Positions 1 to 6,301 of a stretch of 7,526 nucleotides of DNA are shown one piece after another. This DNA comes from Methanobrevibacter sp. (GTDB taxonomy: Archaea > Methanobacteriota > Methanobacteria > Methanobacteriales > Methanobacteriaceae). The notes beneath the pieces were generated by a model. That model searched no databases. It worked only from the letters and a program-made list of their open reading frames with translations, and was not told the origin of the DNA. The DNA lies in contig JAISIQ010000091.1 in the NCBI GenBank assembly GCA_031261945.1, positions 1 to 7,526 on the forward strand. Reading direction: 5' to 3'. Every line of letters begins with the position of its first letter. Position 1 is the first letter of the stretch. The position numbers and the translations under genes are program-made.

Positions 1-794
1 GGATCATATCTCATTTTACCATCAATTTGTTTTAAAGCTCCTGTTTTACTATTATCAGCACATAAACCACAATTTATACAAGAAATAATTGAACCTGTGA
101 TTTCTTCATCTGTTTTAGTTATATTTACTTCAAAGTCTTCTAAAATAATTGCATCATTTGGACAGCTTTTAAGGCAATCTAAACATAAAACACATTTATC
201 ATGATCAATTTCGAAATCTTGAATTGCATCAACAGGACAAACATCAGAACAAACCCTACATTCTGTGCAAATACCATTTTGATTATTTTTTACAATAATA
301 GCATTAGTAGGGCAATAATAATCACATCTACCACATAATATACAATCATCTAATTTTGTAGTAATACAATTTCGTTTAACTTCTGTTTTAACTTTAGATG
401 AAGTTTTAAAAGTAGGAATAGCTAAATTCATAGATTTTAAGAAGTTAATTTGTTTTTCTTCAACTAAATCAAATCCATCTACTCTTGCATGGATTGGACA
501 AGCGTCAACACAAATTCCACATCTTGCACAAATTCCTTTTACTACTCCCTCTTCAATATGAATGCTGTCAACAGGGCAGGTGAATTCACAAACACCACAG
601 CCATTACATTTAGCTCTATCAACAACATAGCCTCCATACTTATTTTTGAATATAGCTTGGTTTGGGCAAGCCTCAAGACAAGCCCCACAAGTAATACAAC
701 TGAAGGCCTTGCCATTAATAAGGCGAATAGCTTCGGTAGGGCATTCTTTGATACATTCCCCAATTCCTTCACATTTGTTTGTTGATAAAAACAT
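1..794 (-). CDS. ehbK: EhbK, polyferredoxin of energy-converting hydrogenase B (3' end outside window)
   Basis: Iron-sulfur electron carrier, expected to pass electrons between the Ehb hydrogenase and ferredoxin-dependent enzymes on the cytoplasmic face. From the ATG at 794-792 the frame is open for 264 residues to the left edge, so the C-terminus is missing. Six complete CxxCxxCxxxCP motifs are visible, starting at Cys33, Cys63, Cys89, Cys151, Cys176 and Cys201. Two more are incomplete: the first (Cys8, Cys14, Cys18) has Ile11 where the second Cys should be, and the last (Cys239, Cys242, Cys245) has Ser249 where the fourth should be. The motifs form two blocks of four, separated by a Lys-rich linker at about 104-142. 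There is no signal peptide or membrane segment. The gene lies 35 bp after ehbJ, with a weak GGAAG about 10 nt before the start. Polyferredoxin identity is certain from the motifs; the name EhbK rests on position in the operon. Confidence 0.92.
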   Translation of the reverse strand, partial: MFLSTNKCEGIGECIKECPTEAIRLINGKAFSCITCGACLEACPNQAIFKNKYGGYVVDRAKCNGCGVCEFTCPVDSIHIEEGVVKGICARCGICVDACPIHARVDGFDLVEEKQINFLKSMNLAIPTFKTSSKVKTEVKRNCITTKLDDCILCGRCDYYCPTNAIIVKNNQNGICTECRVCSDVCPVDAIQDFEIDHDKCVLCLDCLKSCPNDAIILEDFEVNITKTDEEITGSIISCINCGLCADNSKTGALKQIDGKMRYD

Positions 795-829
795 GATTTT
801 ACTTCCAATTCAATTAAATAAATATAATT

Positions 830-1078
830 TTATCTTCCCAATAGTAATTTACCAATTATTAATCCAATAGCTCCTGATAAGAAACCAGTAGCTATTGGAA
901 TATCATCATAATATGGGAATGGTCCAAGTTGCCAAGCTACAATAATAGCTATAATAAATACAACTAAATAAGATCCAAGTGTAAAGTTGATATTACTTTC
1001 TGGATTGCTTTTTATTCTTGTTCCTAATATGAAACCAATTAGAAATCCAAATATAACAGGACCTAAATATAATAACAT
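830..1078 (-). CDS. ehbJ: EhbJ, small membrane subunit of energy-converting hydrogenase B
   Basis: An 82-residue hydrophobic protein with about three membrane segments (roughly residues 3-20, 33-49 and 62-80). The loops carry short charged or polar stretches (TRIKSNPES; YYDD). It has no catalytic motif I recognise. The name comes from its place between the MnhB-like EhbI and the polyferredoxin EhbK, where Methanobacteriales encode EhbJ. Its biochemical role is unknown; I infer a structural part of the membrane arm. The ATG at 1078-1076 is preceded by GGAGA at 1090-1086 with 7-nt spacing, which fixes the start. Unlike most genes here it is not coupled to its upstream neighbour: 184 bp of AT-rich repetitive spacer separate it from ehbI. 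One AATAGCTAT copy (944-952) is in frame as Ile-Ala-Ile. Confidence 0.85.
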   Translation of the reverse strand: MLLYLGPVIFGFLIGFILGTRIKSNPESNINFTLGSYLVVFIIAIIVAWQLGPFPYYDDIPIATGFLSGAIGLIIGKLLLGR

Positions 1079-1262
1079 TGATAAATCTCCTAATAATTAA
1101 TTCTTATACTTAAATATTATTCTTATTTTATTCTTCTTAATTTATTATTCTTAATATTATCCTTAATATTATTCTTAATATTGTTTTTATTATTATTTTT
1201 TATTTTATATTGTTTTTTATATTGTTTTTTAATCTTAATATTCTTAATATTCTTATTCTTCT
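1079..1262. repeat. Low-complexity tandem repeats in the ehbI-ehbJ junction
   Basis: This 184-bp AT-rich spacer within the operon is built from short tandem repeats. ATTCTTAATATT is repeated three times at 1147-1182 (the middle unit has one change, ATCC). TTATATTGTTTT is repeated twice at 1205-1228. CTTAATATT is repeated twice at 1234-1251. All periods are 12 or 9 bp. No gene is visible in it; the ehbJ ribosome site (GGAGA, 1090-1086) is at its left end. Confidence 0.8.
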
Positions 1263-1742
1263 CTATTCTTCTTCTATTTCCTCTGATAAATCTAATTTTT
1301 TAAATTGTAAGAAAGCTATTACAACAGCGCTTAAGCCTACAAGAACTTTTAAACCAACAAATATATTAAGATAAGGAACAATTCCTGCATTAGTTAAATC
1401 AGGATAATGGAATATATCAACTATTGATTGAGGAACAATTCCATAGAAATCTGCTCCTAAATTATATAAGAAAAATCCAGAAGCAAATAAACCAGCCAAT
1501 CCTAAAAGAACATAGCCAAGAGCCCCTATACTTTCAATTGCAGATATAAAGTCATGTGAGAATTTTATAGGACTGTCATTGACCCCATAAACAATAACAC
1601 ATAAAATAACTCCTGCAGCTATCATAGCTCCACCTTGGAAACCTCCACCCGGAGTAATATGGCCTCCCAAAATTGTAAGAATTCCTAAACAGATTATAAT
1701 AAATGAAGCAGGAAATGCAAATAATTTAAGAATAGGACTCAT
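1263..1742 (-). CDS. ehbI: EhbI, MnhB/MrpB-like membrane subunit
   Basis: Membrane subunit of the ion-translocating module of Ehb, related to MnhB/MrpB of multisubunit Na+/H+ antiporters. The diagnostic motif is [13 protein letters not shown] at residues 26-38, followed by a small-residue helix ([15 protein letters not shown]). At least four membrane segments are visible (about 5-25, 36-53, 73-95 and 120-146), and the C-terminus is acidic (SEEIEEE). Length (159 aa) is near normal for the family. The ATG overlaps the ehbH stop by 4 bp (ATGA at 1742-1739), and GGAGG at 1754-1750 stands 7 nt upstream, so translation is probably coupled. The stop is TAG. The same frame stays open for another 20 codons of repetitive sequence (R/I/L then NNIK repeats) before the next stop, so the gene end lies at the edge of a repeat expansion. 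Confidence 0.93.
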   Translation of the reverse strand: MSPILKLFAFPASFIIICLGILTILGGHITPGGGFQGGAMIAAGVILCVIVYGVNDSPIKFSHDFISAIESIGALGYVLLGLAGLFASGFFLYNLGADFYGIVPQSIVDIFHYPDLTNAGIVPYLNIFVGLKVLVGLSAVVIAFLQFKKLDLSEEIEEE

Positions 1743-2188
1743 TGATCTTCCTCCTTAAAATTAGATTTATTAGAATCATTATATTCATTATTAAAGTTAT
1801 TAGAGTTAGTAGAGTTATTAAATTTAAATCCGCCATTAAGTTCTTTATTAAAATTTTTATTAAATTCTTCATTAGCATTATCAATTTCAGAAGAAGAAGC
1901 AGTAGAACCAGAAGCTTCATTATATTTAACTTTACCTCTTCCAAATACAAGAAGAACAATAACAACCGCTGAAACTAAAATTAAAGCTTCACCTAATGTA
2001 TCATAACCTCTCCAGTCAAATACAACAAGAGTAACCATATTTGGTTCAATTTGAGTACCTAAAGCATTATAAATCTGGCTAATACCTGGATTTATCAACT
2101 TTTTAAATCCATACATAACATCAAATAAAGTTACTGTAAATAAAATTGTAGCTATTGACATTATAAGTGTTCTAATACCATTAGACAT
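1739..2188 (-). CDS. ehbH: EhbH, MbhE-like membrane subunit with Asn-rich C-terminal tail
   Basis: Membrane subunit of Ehb. Residues 8-25 and 63-83 are membrane segments. The sequence [15 protein letters not shown] at 57-71 matches the FRGFDTLGE-type signature of MbhE and of the MrpA C-terminal region. The conserved core ends at about residue 89 (GRGKVKY). Residues 90-149 form a hydrophilic, probably disordered tail, first Ser/Ala-rich and then dominated by Asn, with Phe, Lys and Glu. I do not expect this tail in family members and read it as a lineage-specific extension. The gene overlaps ehbG by 8 bp (2181-2188) and ehbI by 4 bp. GGGGG at 2200-2196 is its ribosome site, 7 nt before ATG. The last codons (KEEDQ) also encode the Shine-Dalgarno of ehbI. 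Confidence 0.88.
   Translation of the reverse strand: MSNGIRTLIMSIATILFTVTLFDVMYGFKKLINPGISQIYNALGTQIEPNMVTLVVFDWRGYDTLGEALILVSAVVIVLLVFGRGKVKYNEASGSTASSSEIDNANEEFNKNFNKELNGGFKFNNSTNSNNFNNEYNDSNKSNFKEEDQ
1750..1754 (-). promoter_or_regulatory. ehbI ribosome binding site inside the ehbH tail
   Basis: GGAGG, 7 nt before the ehbI ATG, encoded within the final KEEDQ of EhbH. It is arranged like the ehbC-ehbD junction. Confidence 0.8.
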
Positions 2189-2552
2189 GAGTGAACCCCC
2201 AATAAATTACAGTTATTAAAATTCCAAGTGTAAGAATTATATAAAATATCATTTTTTCTAAAGAATCACTTTGTTCTCTTTTAAGAGTTGGAATTAAAGG
2301 CATATTGGTGATTAAAAAAAGTCCAAGACCTAAAACCACAATTACAGTTAATATAATATTTATGTGCCTAAGCATAATAGCTGCAATCAAAATTGATGAA
2401 ATTAGAGTTAATTCTGCAGCTAAAGCAGAAGACACAGATTCATTGGTAGTAGAATCATTAGCTATTTTTTCTTTTATTCCTTTAAATGAATTAACTATCT
2501 TAGAATACAAGTTATCACCTAAATCATTATTAGAATTATCATCAGAAGCCAT
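2181..2552 (-). CDS. ehbG: EhbG, membrane subunit of energy-converting hydrogenase B
   Basis: A 123-residue protein with a polar N-terminal part of about 40 residues, starting with an Asp/Asn/Ser stretch ([10 protein letters not shown]). Three membrane segments follow (roughly 43-60, 63-83 and 101-119). I see no catalytic or metal-binding motif; the name rests on its place between ehbF and ehbH. Its exact role in the complex is not known, and I infer a structural subunit of the membrane arm. It starts 1 nt upstream-adjacent to the ehbF stop (no intergenic gap). GGAGGG at 2567-2562 stands 9 nt before ATG. The Asp/Asn/Ser-rich start resembles in composition, but is much shorter than, the Asn-rich tails of EhbC and EhbH. 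Confidence 0.84.
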   Translation of the reverse strand: MASDDNSNNDLGDNLYSKIVNSFKGIKEKIANDSTTNESVSSALAAELTLISSILIAAIMLRHINIILTVIVVLGLGLFLITNMPLIPTLKREQSDSLEKMIFYIILTLGILITVIYWGFTHV

Positions 2553-4046
2553 TTAAATCAACCCTCCAACAAATTGTGAAATAGGATCAGTAGCTATTTG
2601 TGGGAAAATACCCAATATAATACAAATAAGGAGCAAAATAGCTATACTTATAATAGCTGGTTTTGGAACAGAGCTATTAACTAATTTAAGATCTTTTGGT
2701 TTTGGTTTTAGATAAACTGAGTGGAATGCTTTCACAAATGTCATGAAAGTAGCAATACTAACGAGAATAGCTATTATAGATATTTCAGGGAATCCAGAGT
2801 CAAGAGAAGCTTGAATAATCATAAGTTTGCTCTGGAAACCATTTAATGGAGGAACACCAGCCATTGCAAATCCACCAATTAAAACCATAATAGCTAATTT
2901 TGGATTAACTGAAAGTAATCCTCCAAGTTTATTAGTATTTGAAGTATTAGTAAGATACATAACAGTGCCAAATCCTATAAATAGCAGTGCAGTGATTATT
3001 ATTTCATTTGCAGCTTGGAATAATCCTGCTGTGATAGAAAGATGAGTTCCGAGCCCAAAACCTAATCCAATATAACCAAGTTCTCCAACAGCTAAAAATC
3101 CAAGCATACGCCTAAAGTCTGTTTGCATAATAGCCATTGTAATTCCTAAAATCATTGCAAGTAATGAAAAGATAATAATTAAAGTTTTAAAGTAAGGTAA
3201 ATATGAAAATATTCTAAATATAACTATACCAATAGCTATGAAAGTTATTACTGTGAATCCTTGAAGTAAAGCTGCACTATGTGGAAGAGCTTTACTATAA
3301 ATTGAAGATTTTATAGTATGGAATGGAGGTAATCCTGATGCATATAACCAACCAAAGAATATTAACCCAAATGCAAGAAGTACAGTTGGAGAAAGTGGAT
3401 CAACAATTCCATTAGAAATAGAATATACAATATCAGTTATATTAACACTACCAAATACTCCTAAAACAAAACCAATACCTAAAAGAAGTAAAGGACCTCC
3501 AATAGACCCAACAATTAGATATTTTAAAGCCGTTTCATAATTATCTTCAGTATTTGATGTAAGAATAATACCAGTTTGAGCTAAAGCAGCTATTTCAAAA
3601 AATACATACATATGGAAAATATCATCAGTTAAAAGAATAGCTGTAACAGCAGCTATTCCCATAAACATTAAAAACATTAAAGGACCAGAAGTTCTTTTAG
3701 TTTCAGATAAAGATGTGAAAATTGCAAAGAAAGCTACAATTCCTAATATAAATATAAATAGCTTTTGAAATGCTTCAAAAGAATATGTAATAGCTGGATG
3801 GAAGGAAGCTAAAGTAGAATTAGCTATTTCAGCGGGGAGTGAGCTTAATAAAGTAGAATTAGCTATTAATGGAGCATGGCCTCCAAAATAATGAAGCCCA
3901 TAGTTTGCAATAAGCGGGATGATTGGTACTATTATTGCGACTATAATAGCTATTATCTTTGTGGAATTATCTTTTTTATGAAGAAGATTAAGTAGTAGCG
4001 CACAGACTATTGGAATAATAACCATTAAAGGGATAAATTCATTCAT
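2553..4046 (-). CDS. ehbF: EhbF, MnhD/NuoN-like ion-translocating subunit
   Basis: Large antiporter-like subunit (Proton_antipo_M family), the likely Na+ or H+ channel that couples ion flow to ferredoxin reduction. At 497 aa with about 14 membrane segments it has normal family length. Family landmarks: Glu151 in [12 protein letters not shown] (the conserved TM5 glutamate), GLPPFH at 238-243, [21 protein letters not shown] at 307-327 and [12 protein letters not shown] at 397-408, with Lys407 at the TM12 charge position. By eye, the TM7 and TM8 lysines of MrpD/NuoM are not present (Ala236/Ser237 and Ile267 at those sites). An in-frame ATG at 4064 would add six residues (MKKVIK), but AAGGTGAT lies just before the ATG at 4046, so I chose 4046. 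That start overlaps the ehbE end by 8 bp. The C-terminus has no extension. Confidence 0.95.
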   Translation of the reverse strand: MNEFIPLMVIIPIVCALLLNLLHKKDNSTKIIAIIVAIIVPIIPLIANYGLHYFGGHAPLIANSTLLSSLPAEIANSTLASFHPAITYSFEAFQKLFIFILGIVAFFAIFTSLSETKRTSGPLMFLMFMGIAAVTAILLTDDIFHMYVFFEIAALAQTGIILTSNTEDNYETALKYLIVGSIGGPLLLLGIGFVLGVFGSVNITDIVYSISNGIVDPLSPTVLLAFGLIFFGWLYASGLPPFHTIKSSIYSKALPHSAALLQGFTVITFIAIGIVIFRIFSYLPYFKTLIIIFSLLAMILGITMAIMQTDFRRMLGFLAVGELGYIGLGFGLGTHLSITAGLFQAANEIIITALLFIGFGTVMYLTNTSNTNKLGGLLSVNPKLAIMVLIGGFAMAGVPPLNGFQSKLMIIQASLDSGFPEISIIAILVSIATFMTFVKAFHSVYLKPKPKDLKLVNSSVPKPAIISIAILLLICIILGIFPQIATDPISQFVGGLI

Positions 4047-4473
4047 TTTTATCACCTTTTTCATTGCTATCGATAACCCCTGACTTGATAATATCTGGTT
4101 TTTTATCTCCTAAAATTACAGCTGTACTTAAACTACCATATTTTCTATATAAAACCATAGCTATTGCTAACATTACAGCTAATGTACTTGCACCAATAAC
4201 TATGCTTGTAAGAACTAAAGCATGAGGCAAAGGATAAGCAGAATTTGCAGCAAACCATTCAGCATTCATTCCTGGAAGGAAAATTGGAACTATTCCTCCT
4301 TGTTTGTATCCTAAAGTAACAATGAATAAATTAGCACCTTCTTCTATGAAAGCTATTCCAATGATCTTTTTTATAATATTATCAAGAAAAATAGCTGCAA
4401 AAAGCCCAATTACAATAAATGCTGCAGATGTAAACAATGCTGCTAATTGAGTATCTATTGTAAATTCAATCAT
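4039..4473 (-). CDS. ehbE: EhbE, MnhC/NuoK-like membrane subunit
   Basis: Membrane subunit homologous to MnhC/MrpC and NuoK, part of the ion-pumping arm of Ehb. Three membrane segments are visible (about 12-30, 36-56 and 85-109). The middle one contains [14 protein letters not shown] (43-56), with glutamates in the region of the NuoK membrane Glu. [16 protein letters not shown] (81-96) matches the DPLPQALVLTAIVIG signature of MnhC. At 144 aa it is slightly longer than bacterial MnhC, because of a hydrophilic charged C-terminus (residues 113-144). It overlaps ehbD by 4 bp (ATGA at 4473-4470) and ehbF by 8 bp, so it is translationally coupled on both sides. AGGATG lies shortly before the start. 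Confidence 0.93.
   Translation of the reverse strand: MIEFTIDTQLAALFTSAAFIVIGLFAAIFLDNIIKKIIGIAFIEEGANLFIVTLGYKQGGIVPIFLPGMNAEWFAANSAYPLPHALVLTSIVIGASTLAVMLAIAMVLYRKYGSLSTAVILGDKKPDIIKSGVIDSNEKGDKNE
4052..4056 (-). promoter_or_regulatory. Ribosome binding site deciding the ehbF start
   Basis: GGTGA on the minus strand, 5 nt before the ATG at 4046-4044, matches the anti-Shine-Dalgarno of methanogens. It lies downstream of the alternative ATG at 4064, which argues for the shorter protein. Confidence 0.75.
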
Positions 4474-4706
4474 TGATCATCCATCCTTTGGGTTTTATAA
4501 ACAGCGAGTGCTAAGAAAACAGGTACAATAGCTGCACCAACAACAGCTTGAGTCAATGCTACATCACTAGCCAATAAGAATTGGAAAAGGAAAGCTACAC
4601 AAGCCCCAGTTATTCCTGTAAGAATAGCTGCCTTCAATAAATCTCTTTGCATAATTGTGAGGATACAACCTAAAACTGCAACAACCATTACTACTATTTC
4701 AATCAT
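4470..4706 (-). CDS. ehbD: EhbD, MbhD / MrpA C-terminal-like (DUF4040) subunit
   Basis: A 78-residue membrane protein with three segments (about 2-18, 24-44 and 51-70). [14 protein letters not shown] at 21-34 and [15 protein letters not shown] at 46-60 match the DUF4040/MbhD pattern (APDVALTEAxVGAG) found in Mbh hydrogenases and in the C-terminal part of MrpA. It is an expected component of the Mrp-like ion module. The ATG overlaps the ehbC stop by 4 bp (ATGA at 4706-4703), with GGAGG at 4717-4713, 6 nt upstream. This Shine-Dalgarno is inside the last codons of ehbC, so translation of the Asn-rich ehbC tail leads directly into ehbD initiation. Confidence 0.93.
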   Translation of the reverse strand: MIEIVVMVVAVLGCILTIMQRDLLKAAILTGITGACVAFLFQFLLASDVALTQAVVGAAIVPVFLALAVYKTQRMDDQ

Positions 4707-5410
4707 GGTTTTCCTCCATCAGAATCAATATTATTCTTATTATTATAATTATTATCACTATTATTATTAATACTACTATTAATATTATTATTACTATTAA
4801 TATTACTCTTATTATTACTGTTATTATTAGTGTTATTATTAGTATTCGTATTATTATTATTAGAATTAGAATTAATATTAGTATTACTATTATCAATATT
4901 ATTGGTATTATTGGTATTATTAGTATTAGAACTACTTATTTCAATATCATCAGTAGTAACTTCTTTAATAGCTATATTTTCTTTATCAAGAGCTTCTTTA
5001 CCTTTTTTATTGAAATCATTTAATATTTTAAGTTCAGAATCTTCAGTTAAACTATTATTACTAATTATAGTGTTATTATTGATACTATTATTTTTATTTT
5101 CTTCATTATATTTTTCATCAGCTATTTCGCTATAATTATGAGGATCTTCACCATGATAATAAGCATTAGCCATAGCATGAGCAACAAATGGAGCTAAAAT
5201 GAAGTAAATACCTGCTAAAAGTATTTCATTAAGACCTATGAGAGCTAAAACACAAGCTATATCTACCATTCCCAACATGTGGATTCTTACATAAATGACT
5301 TTTTTCATGTCATCTCCAAGTTTAAGAATACCATAAGCAGTGATTAGTATAATAACGGCTGCAACAATCAAAAATATTGATCTTATGATTTCAATAGCTA
5401 AATCTAACAA
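4703..5410 (-). CDS. ehbC: EhbC, MnhG-like subunit with long Asn-rich tail, TTG start
   Basis: Residues 1 to about 90 are a complete MnhG/MrpG-like subunit: three membrane segments (5-27, 44-61 and 62-80) and the family signature [16 protein letters not shown] (72-87). The remaining 145 residues are an added hydrophilic tail. Residues 92-121 are Glu/Asn-rich, 122-160 are mixed and charged, and 161-230 are almost only Asn with Ser, Thr, Ile and Asp. In DNA this last part is an (AAT)n-like tract (4930-4721). The tail makes the protein more than twice the expected length. The start is TTG (5410-5408): GGAGG at 5422-5418 is at ideal 7-nt spacing and the next in-frame ATG (residue 35) would remove TM1. 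It lies 15 bp after ehbB and overlaps ehbD by 4 bp. A tail interrupted by sequencing error is unlikely, because the frame stays open and ends correctly in the coupled ATGA. Confidence 0.9.
   Translation of the reverse strand: MLDLAIEIIRSIFLIVAAVIILITAYGILKLGDDMKKVIYVRIHMLGMVDIACVLALIGLNEILLAGIYFILAPFVAHAMANAYYHGEDPHNYSEIADEKYNEENKNNSINNNTIISNNSLTEDSELKILNDFNKKGKEALDKENIAIKEVTTDDIEISSSNTNNTNNTNNIDNSNTNINSNSNNNNTNTNNNTNNNSNNKSNINSNNNINSSINNNSDNNYNNKNNIDSDGGKP
4713..4717 (-). promoter_or_regulatory. ehbD ribosome binding site inside the ehbC tail
   Basis: GGAGG, 6 nt before the ehbD ATG. It is read as part of the Gly-Gly codons in the final DGGKP of EhbC, right after the Asn-rich tract ends. 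Confidence 0.8.
4721..4930. repeat. AAT-type trinucleotide tract encoding the Asn-rich EhbC tail
   Basis: On the minus strand this stretch is mostly AAT codons broken by AAC, ACT, AGT, ATT and GAT, in frame with ehbC over about 70 codons (residues 161-230). It has the look of a degenerate microsatellite that grew by in-frame slippage. Read in other frames or on the other strand it gives artificial poly-Ile or poly-Leu frames. Confidence 0.85.
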
Positions 5411-5417
5411 GTTAATT

Positions 5418-5422
5418 CCTCC
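5418..5422 (-). promoter_or_regulatory. Ribosome binding site fixing the TTG start of ehbC
   Basis: GGAGG on the minus strand, 7 nt upstream of TTG at 5410-5408. No ATG or GTG with comparable support exists near the N-terminus, so this site decides the start. Confidence 0.8.
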
Positions 5423-5425
5423 AAA

Positions 5426-5686
5426 TTAATTCCTCCTCAAAGCCATTGCAAAAGCTATTGTACCAATTACTCCTAAAATAAGTAGAGCTAAAGCTATATC
5501 TTTGTAAAAAGATATTTTATAAATCTCTCCAACTGTTACAAGTAGCACACTAACAGCTAGTGAGAATGTAGCGCTTCCAATAAGGCCCATAGCTATTGTT
5601 TTATGAGTAAGAATTCTAACAGCTGCAAACATGAATATTATCAAAGCAGCTATTAAAATATATTGTGAAATCAACAGTATTTCCAT
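5426..5686 (-). CDS. ehbB: EhbB, MnhF-like membrane subunit
   Basis: An 86-residue MnhF/MrpF-like subunit of the ion module, of normal length for the family. It has three membrane segments (about 4-23, 34-53 and 62-82). RILTHKTIAMGLIGSATFSL at 24-43 and YKDIALALLILGVIGTIAFA at 61-80 match the MnhF pattern, in which an acidic residue (here Asp63) opens the last helix. The ATG at 5686-5684 has AAGTGA at 5696-5691 directly upstream. It is separated from ehbA by 79 bp of repetitive spacer, and ehbC follows after 15 bp. It contains in-frame ATAGCTAT (5589-5596) encoding Ile-Ala-Met. Confidence 0.92.
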   Translation of the reverse strand: MEILLISQYILIAALIIFMFAAVRILTHKTIAMGLIGSATFSLAVSVLLVTVGEIYKISFYKDIALALLILGVIGTIAFAMALRRN

Positions 5687-5715
5687 TATATCACTTGTAA
5701 AAATTCTTCATAATC

Positions 5716-5774
5716 TATTCTAAGATTTATCTAACATTTATTCTAATATTTATTCTAAGATACATTTATTCTAA
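5716..5774. repeat. TATTCTAA repeats in the ehbA-ehbB junction
   Basis: TATTCTAA occurs at 5716, 5739, 5751 and 5767, with a shortened TATCTAA at 5728. Starts are 12, 11, 12 and 16 bp apart, so the units form a degenerate tandem of about 12 bp. The last unit is translated as the end of EhbA; the others fill the 79-bp gap before ehbB. Confidence 0.75.
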
Positions 5775-6080
5775 CATCTTTTTAATATAAGGTTCAAAAG
5801 GAATAACGTCCTTTTTGTCTCTTGGAGATATAATAGCCACCCTAATTATTTGTTTTTCAGGAAAAAGATCTATTGAAAGAGTTCCTGGAGTAAGAGTAAT
5901 ACTATTAGCAAGTATAGTCTGAGAAACAGGACGAGTAAGTTCTGTTTTTATATCAATGACCACAGGATCAATACTTCCTTTTTTAATTGATCTAATAGCT
6001 GTATCATAGGTTGCTTTGATTATTTCTATAAATAACACAGCAACATAAGCAATTCCATAATAAACTCTTGTTAAAAACAT
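5766..6080 (-). CDS. ehbA: EhbA, MnhE-like membrane subunit, first gene of the ehb operon
   Basis: A 104-residue MnhE/MrpE-family protein. One membrane segment lies near the N-terminus (about 7-24); a soluble part with the signature LANSITLTPGTLSID (57-71) follows, then a beta-rich end (IIRVAIISP). It is shorter than bacterial MnhE (about 160 aa) because N-terminal helices are missing, as I expect for Ehb-type subunits. The ATG at 6080-6078 is preceded by GGAGAA at 6093-6088. It is the first gene after the 315-bp intergenic region, so the operon promoter should lie just upstream. Its last codons (MLE, stop) are made from one unit of the TATTCTAA repeat that fills the ehbA-ehbB spacer. Confidence 0.92.
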   Translation of the reverse strand: MFLTRVYYGIAYVAVLFIEIIKATYDTAIRSIKKGSIDPVVIDIKTELTRPVSQTILANSITLTPGTLSIDLFPEKQIIRVAIISPRDKKDVIPFEPYIKKMLE

Positions 6081-6119
6081 CTATAGATTCTCCAATTTAT
6101 TAAAATTTTAACTTTAATC

Positions 6120-6147
6120 TTAGATTTAAATTTAAATTTAAATCTAA
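6120..6147. repeat. Perfect 28-bp palindrome in the ehbA leader
   Basis: The two halves are exact reverse complements with no loop. Each arm has the 14 bases TTAGATTTAAATTT, and the core is a repeated AAATTT. It lies 40 bp before the ehbA ATG and just downstream of the predicted transcription start. It could be an operator for a dimeric regulator or form a leader hairpin. AT-rich DNA makes short palindromes common, but a perfect 28-bp one is unusual. Confidence 0.65.
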
Positions 6148-6177
6148 ATTTATAATTAATAATCATTATAAAATTAA

Positions 6178-6187
6178 TTATATATAA
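6178..6187 (-). promoter_or_regulatory. Candidate TATA box for the ehb operon
   Basis: The minus strand reads TTATATATAA here, close to the archaeal box A consensus. It lies about 100 bp upstream of the ehbA start. A start of transcription about 24 nt downstream of its centre (near 6157) would leave a leader of roughly 75 nt containing the 28-bp palindrome. The surroundings are all AT-rich, so TATA-like sequences are expected by chance and the exact site is uncertain. Confidence 0.45.
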
Positions 6188-6188
6188 G

Positions 6189-6214
6189 ATTTATGATTAA
6201 AATTTATGATTAAA
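6189..6214. repeat. Perfect tandem duplication of a 13-bp unit beside the TATA-like box
   Basis: ATTTATGATTAAA occurs twice with no gap (6189-6201 and 6202-6214). On the minus strand the pair ends one base upstream of the TATA-like box, where the BRE and upstream activator sites lie in archaeal promoters. It could be a pair of regulator sites; this is inferred from position only. Confidence 0.6.
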
Positions 6215-6242
6215 TTTTTAGAAAATAAAAAATAGTTATTTG

Positions 6243-6259
6243 AAAAATAGCTATTGTTG
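6243..6259. repeat. 17-bp intergenic repeat, copy 1
   Basis: AAAAATAGCTATTGTTG, identical to the copy at 6302-6318. It contains the AATAGCTATT palindrome. On the minus strand the palindrome is followed by a T-run. Confidence 0.75.
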
Positions 6260-6301
6260 AATCAATTTTAACAAAGAATAGGAAATAGAACAATAGGATA
6301 A

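Noticed and set aside
489..870. Plus-strand and shifted frames overlapping ehbK and ehbJ
   Set aside because: The minus-strand frame has regular CxxCxxCxxxCP motifs from end to end, so these are shadows.
1726..1972. Open frames on both strands overlapping the ehbH tail
   Set aside because: Low-complexity shadows of the Asn-rich tail; neither has family motifs or a ribosome site.
4699..4896. Minus-strand frame of almost only Ile
   Set aside because: A one-base shift of the same AAT tract (ATA/ATT codons), with no ribosome site.
4830..5135. Plus-strand open frame rich in Leu, antisense to ehbC
   Set aside because: It is the reverse complement of the Asn-rich AAT tract. Poly-Leu/Val arises from the repeat, and the opposite frame holds a clear MnhG-like gene with coupled start and stop.
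5691..5711. Mini-frame MKNFYK just before ehbB, a possible leader peptide
   Set aside because: Six codons in AT-rich spacer, no clear ribosome site; likely chance.
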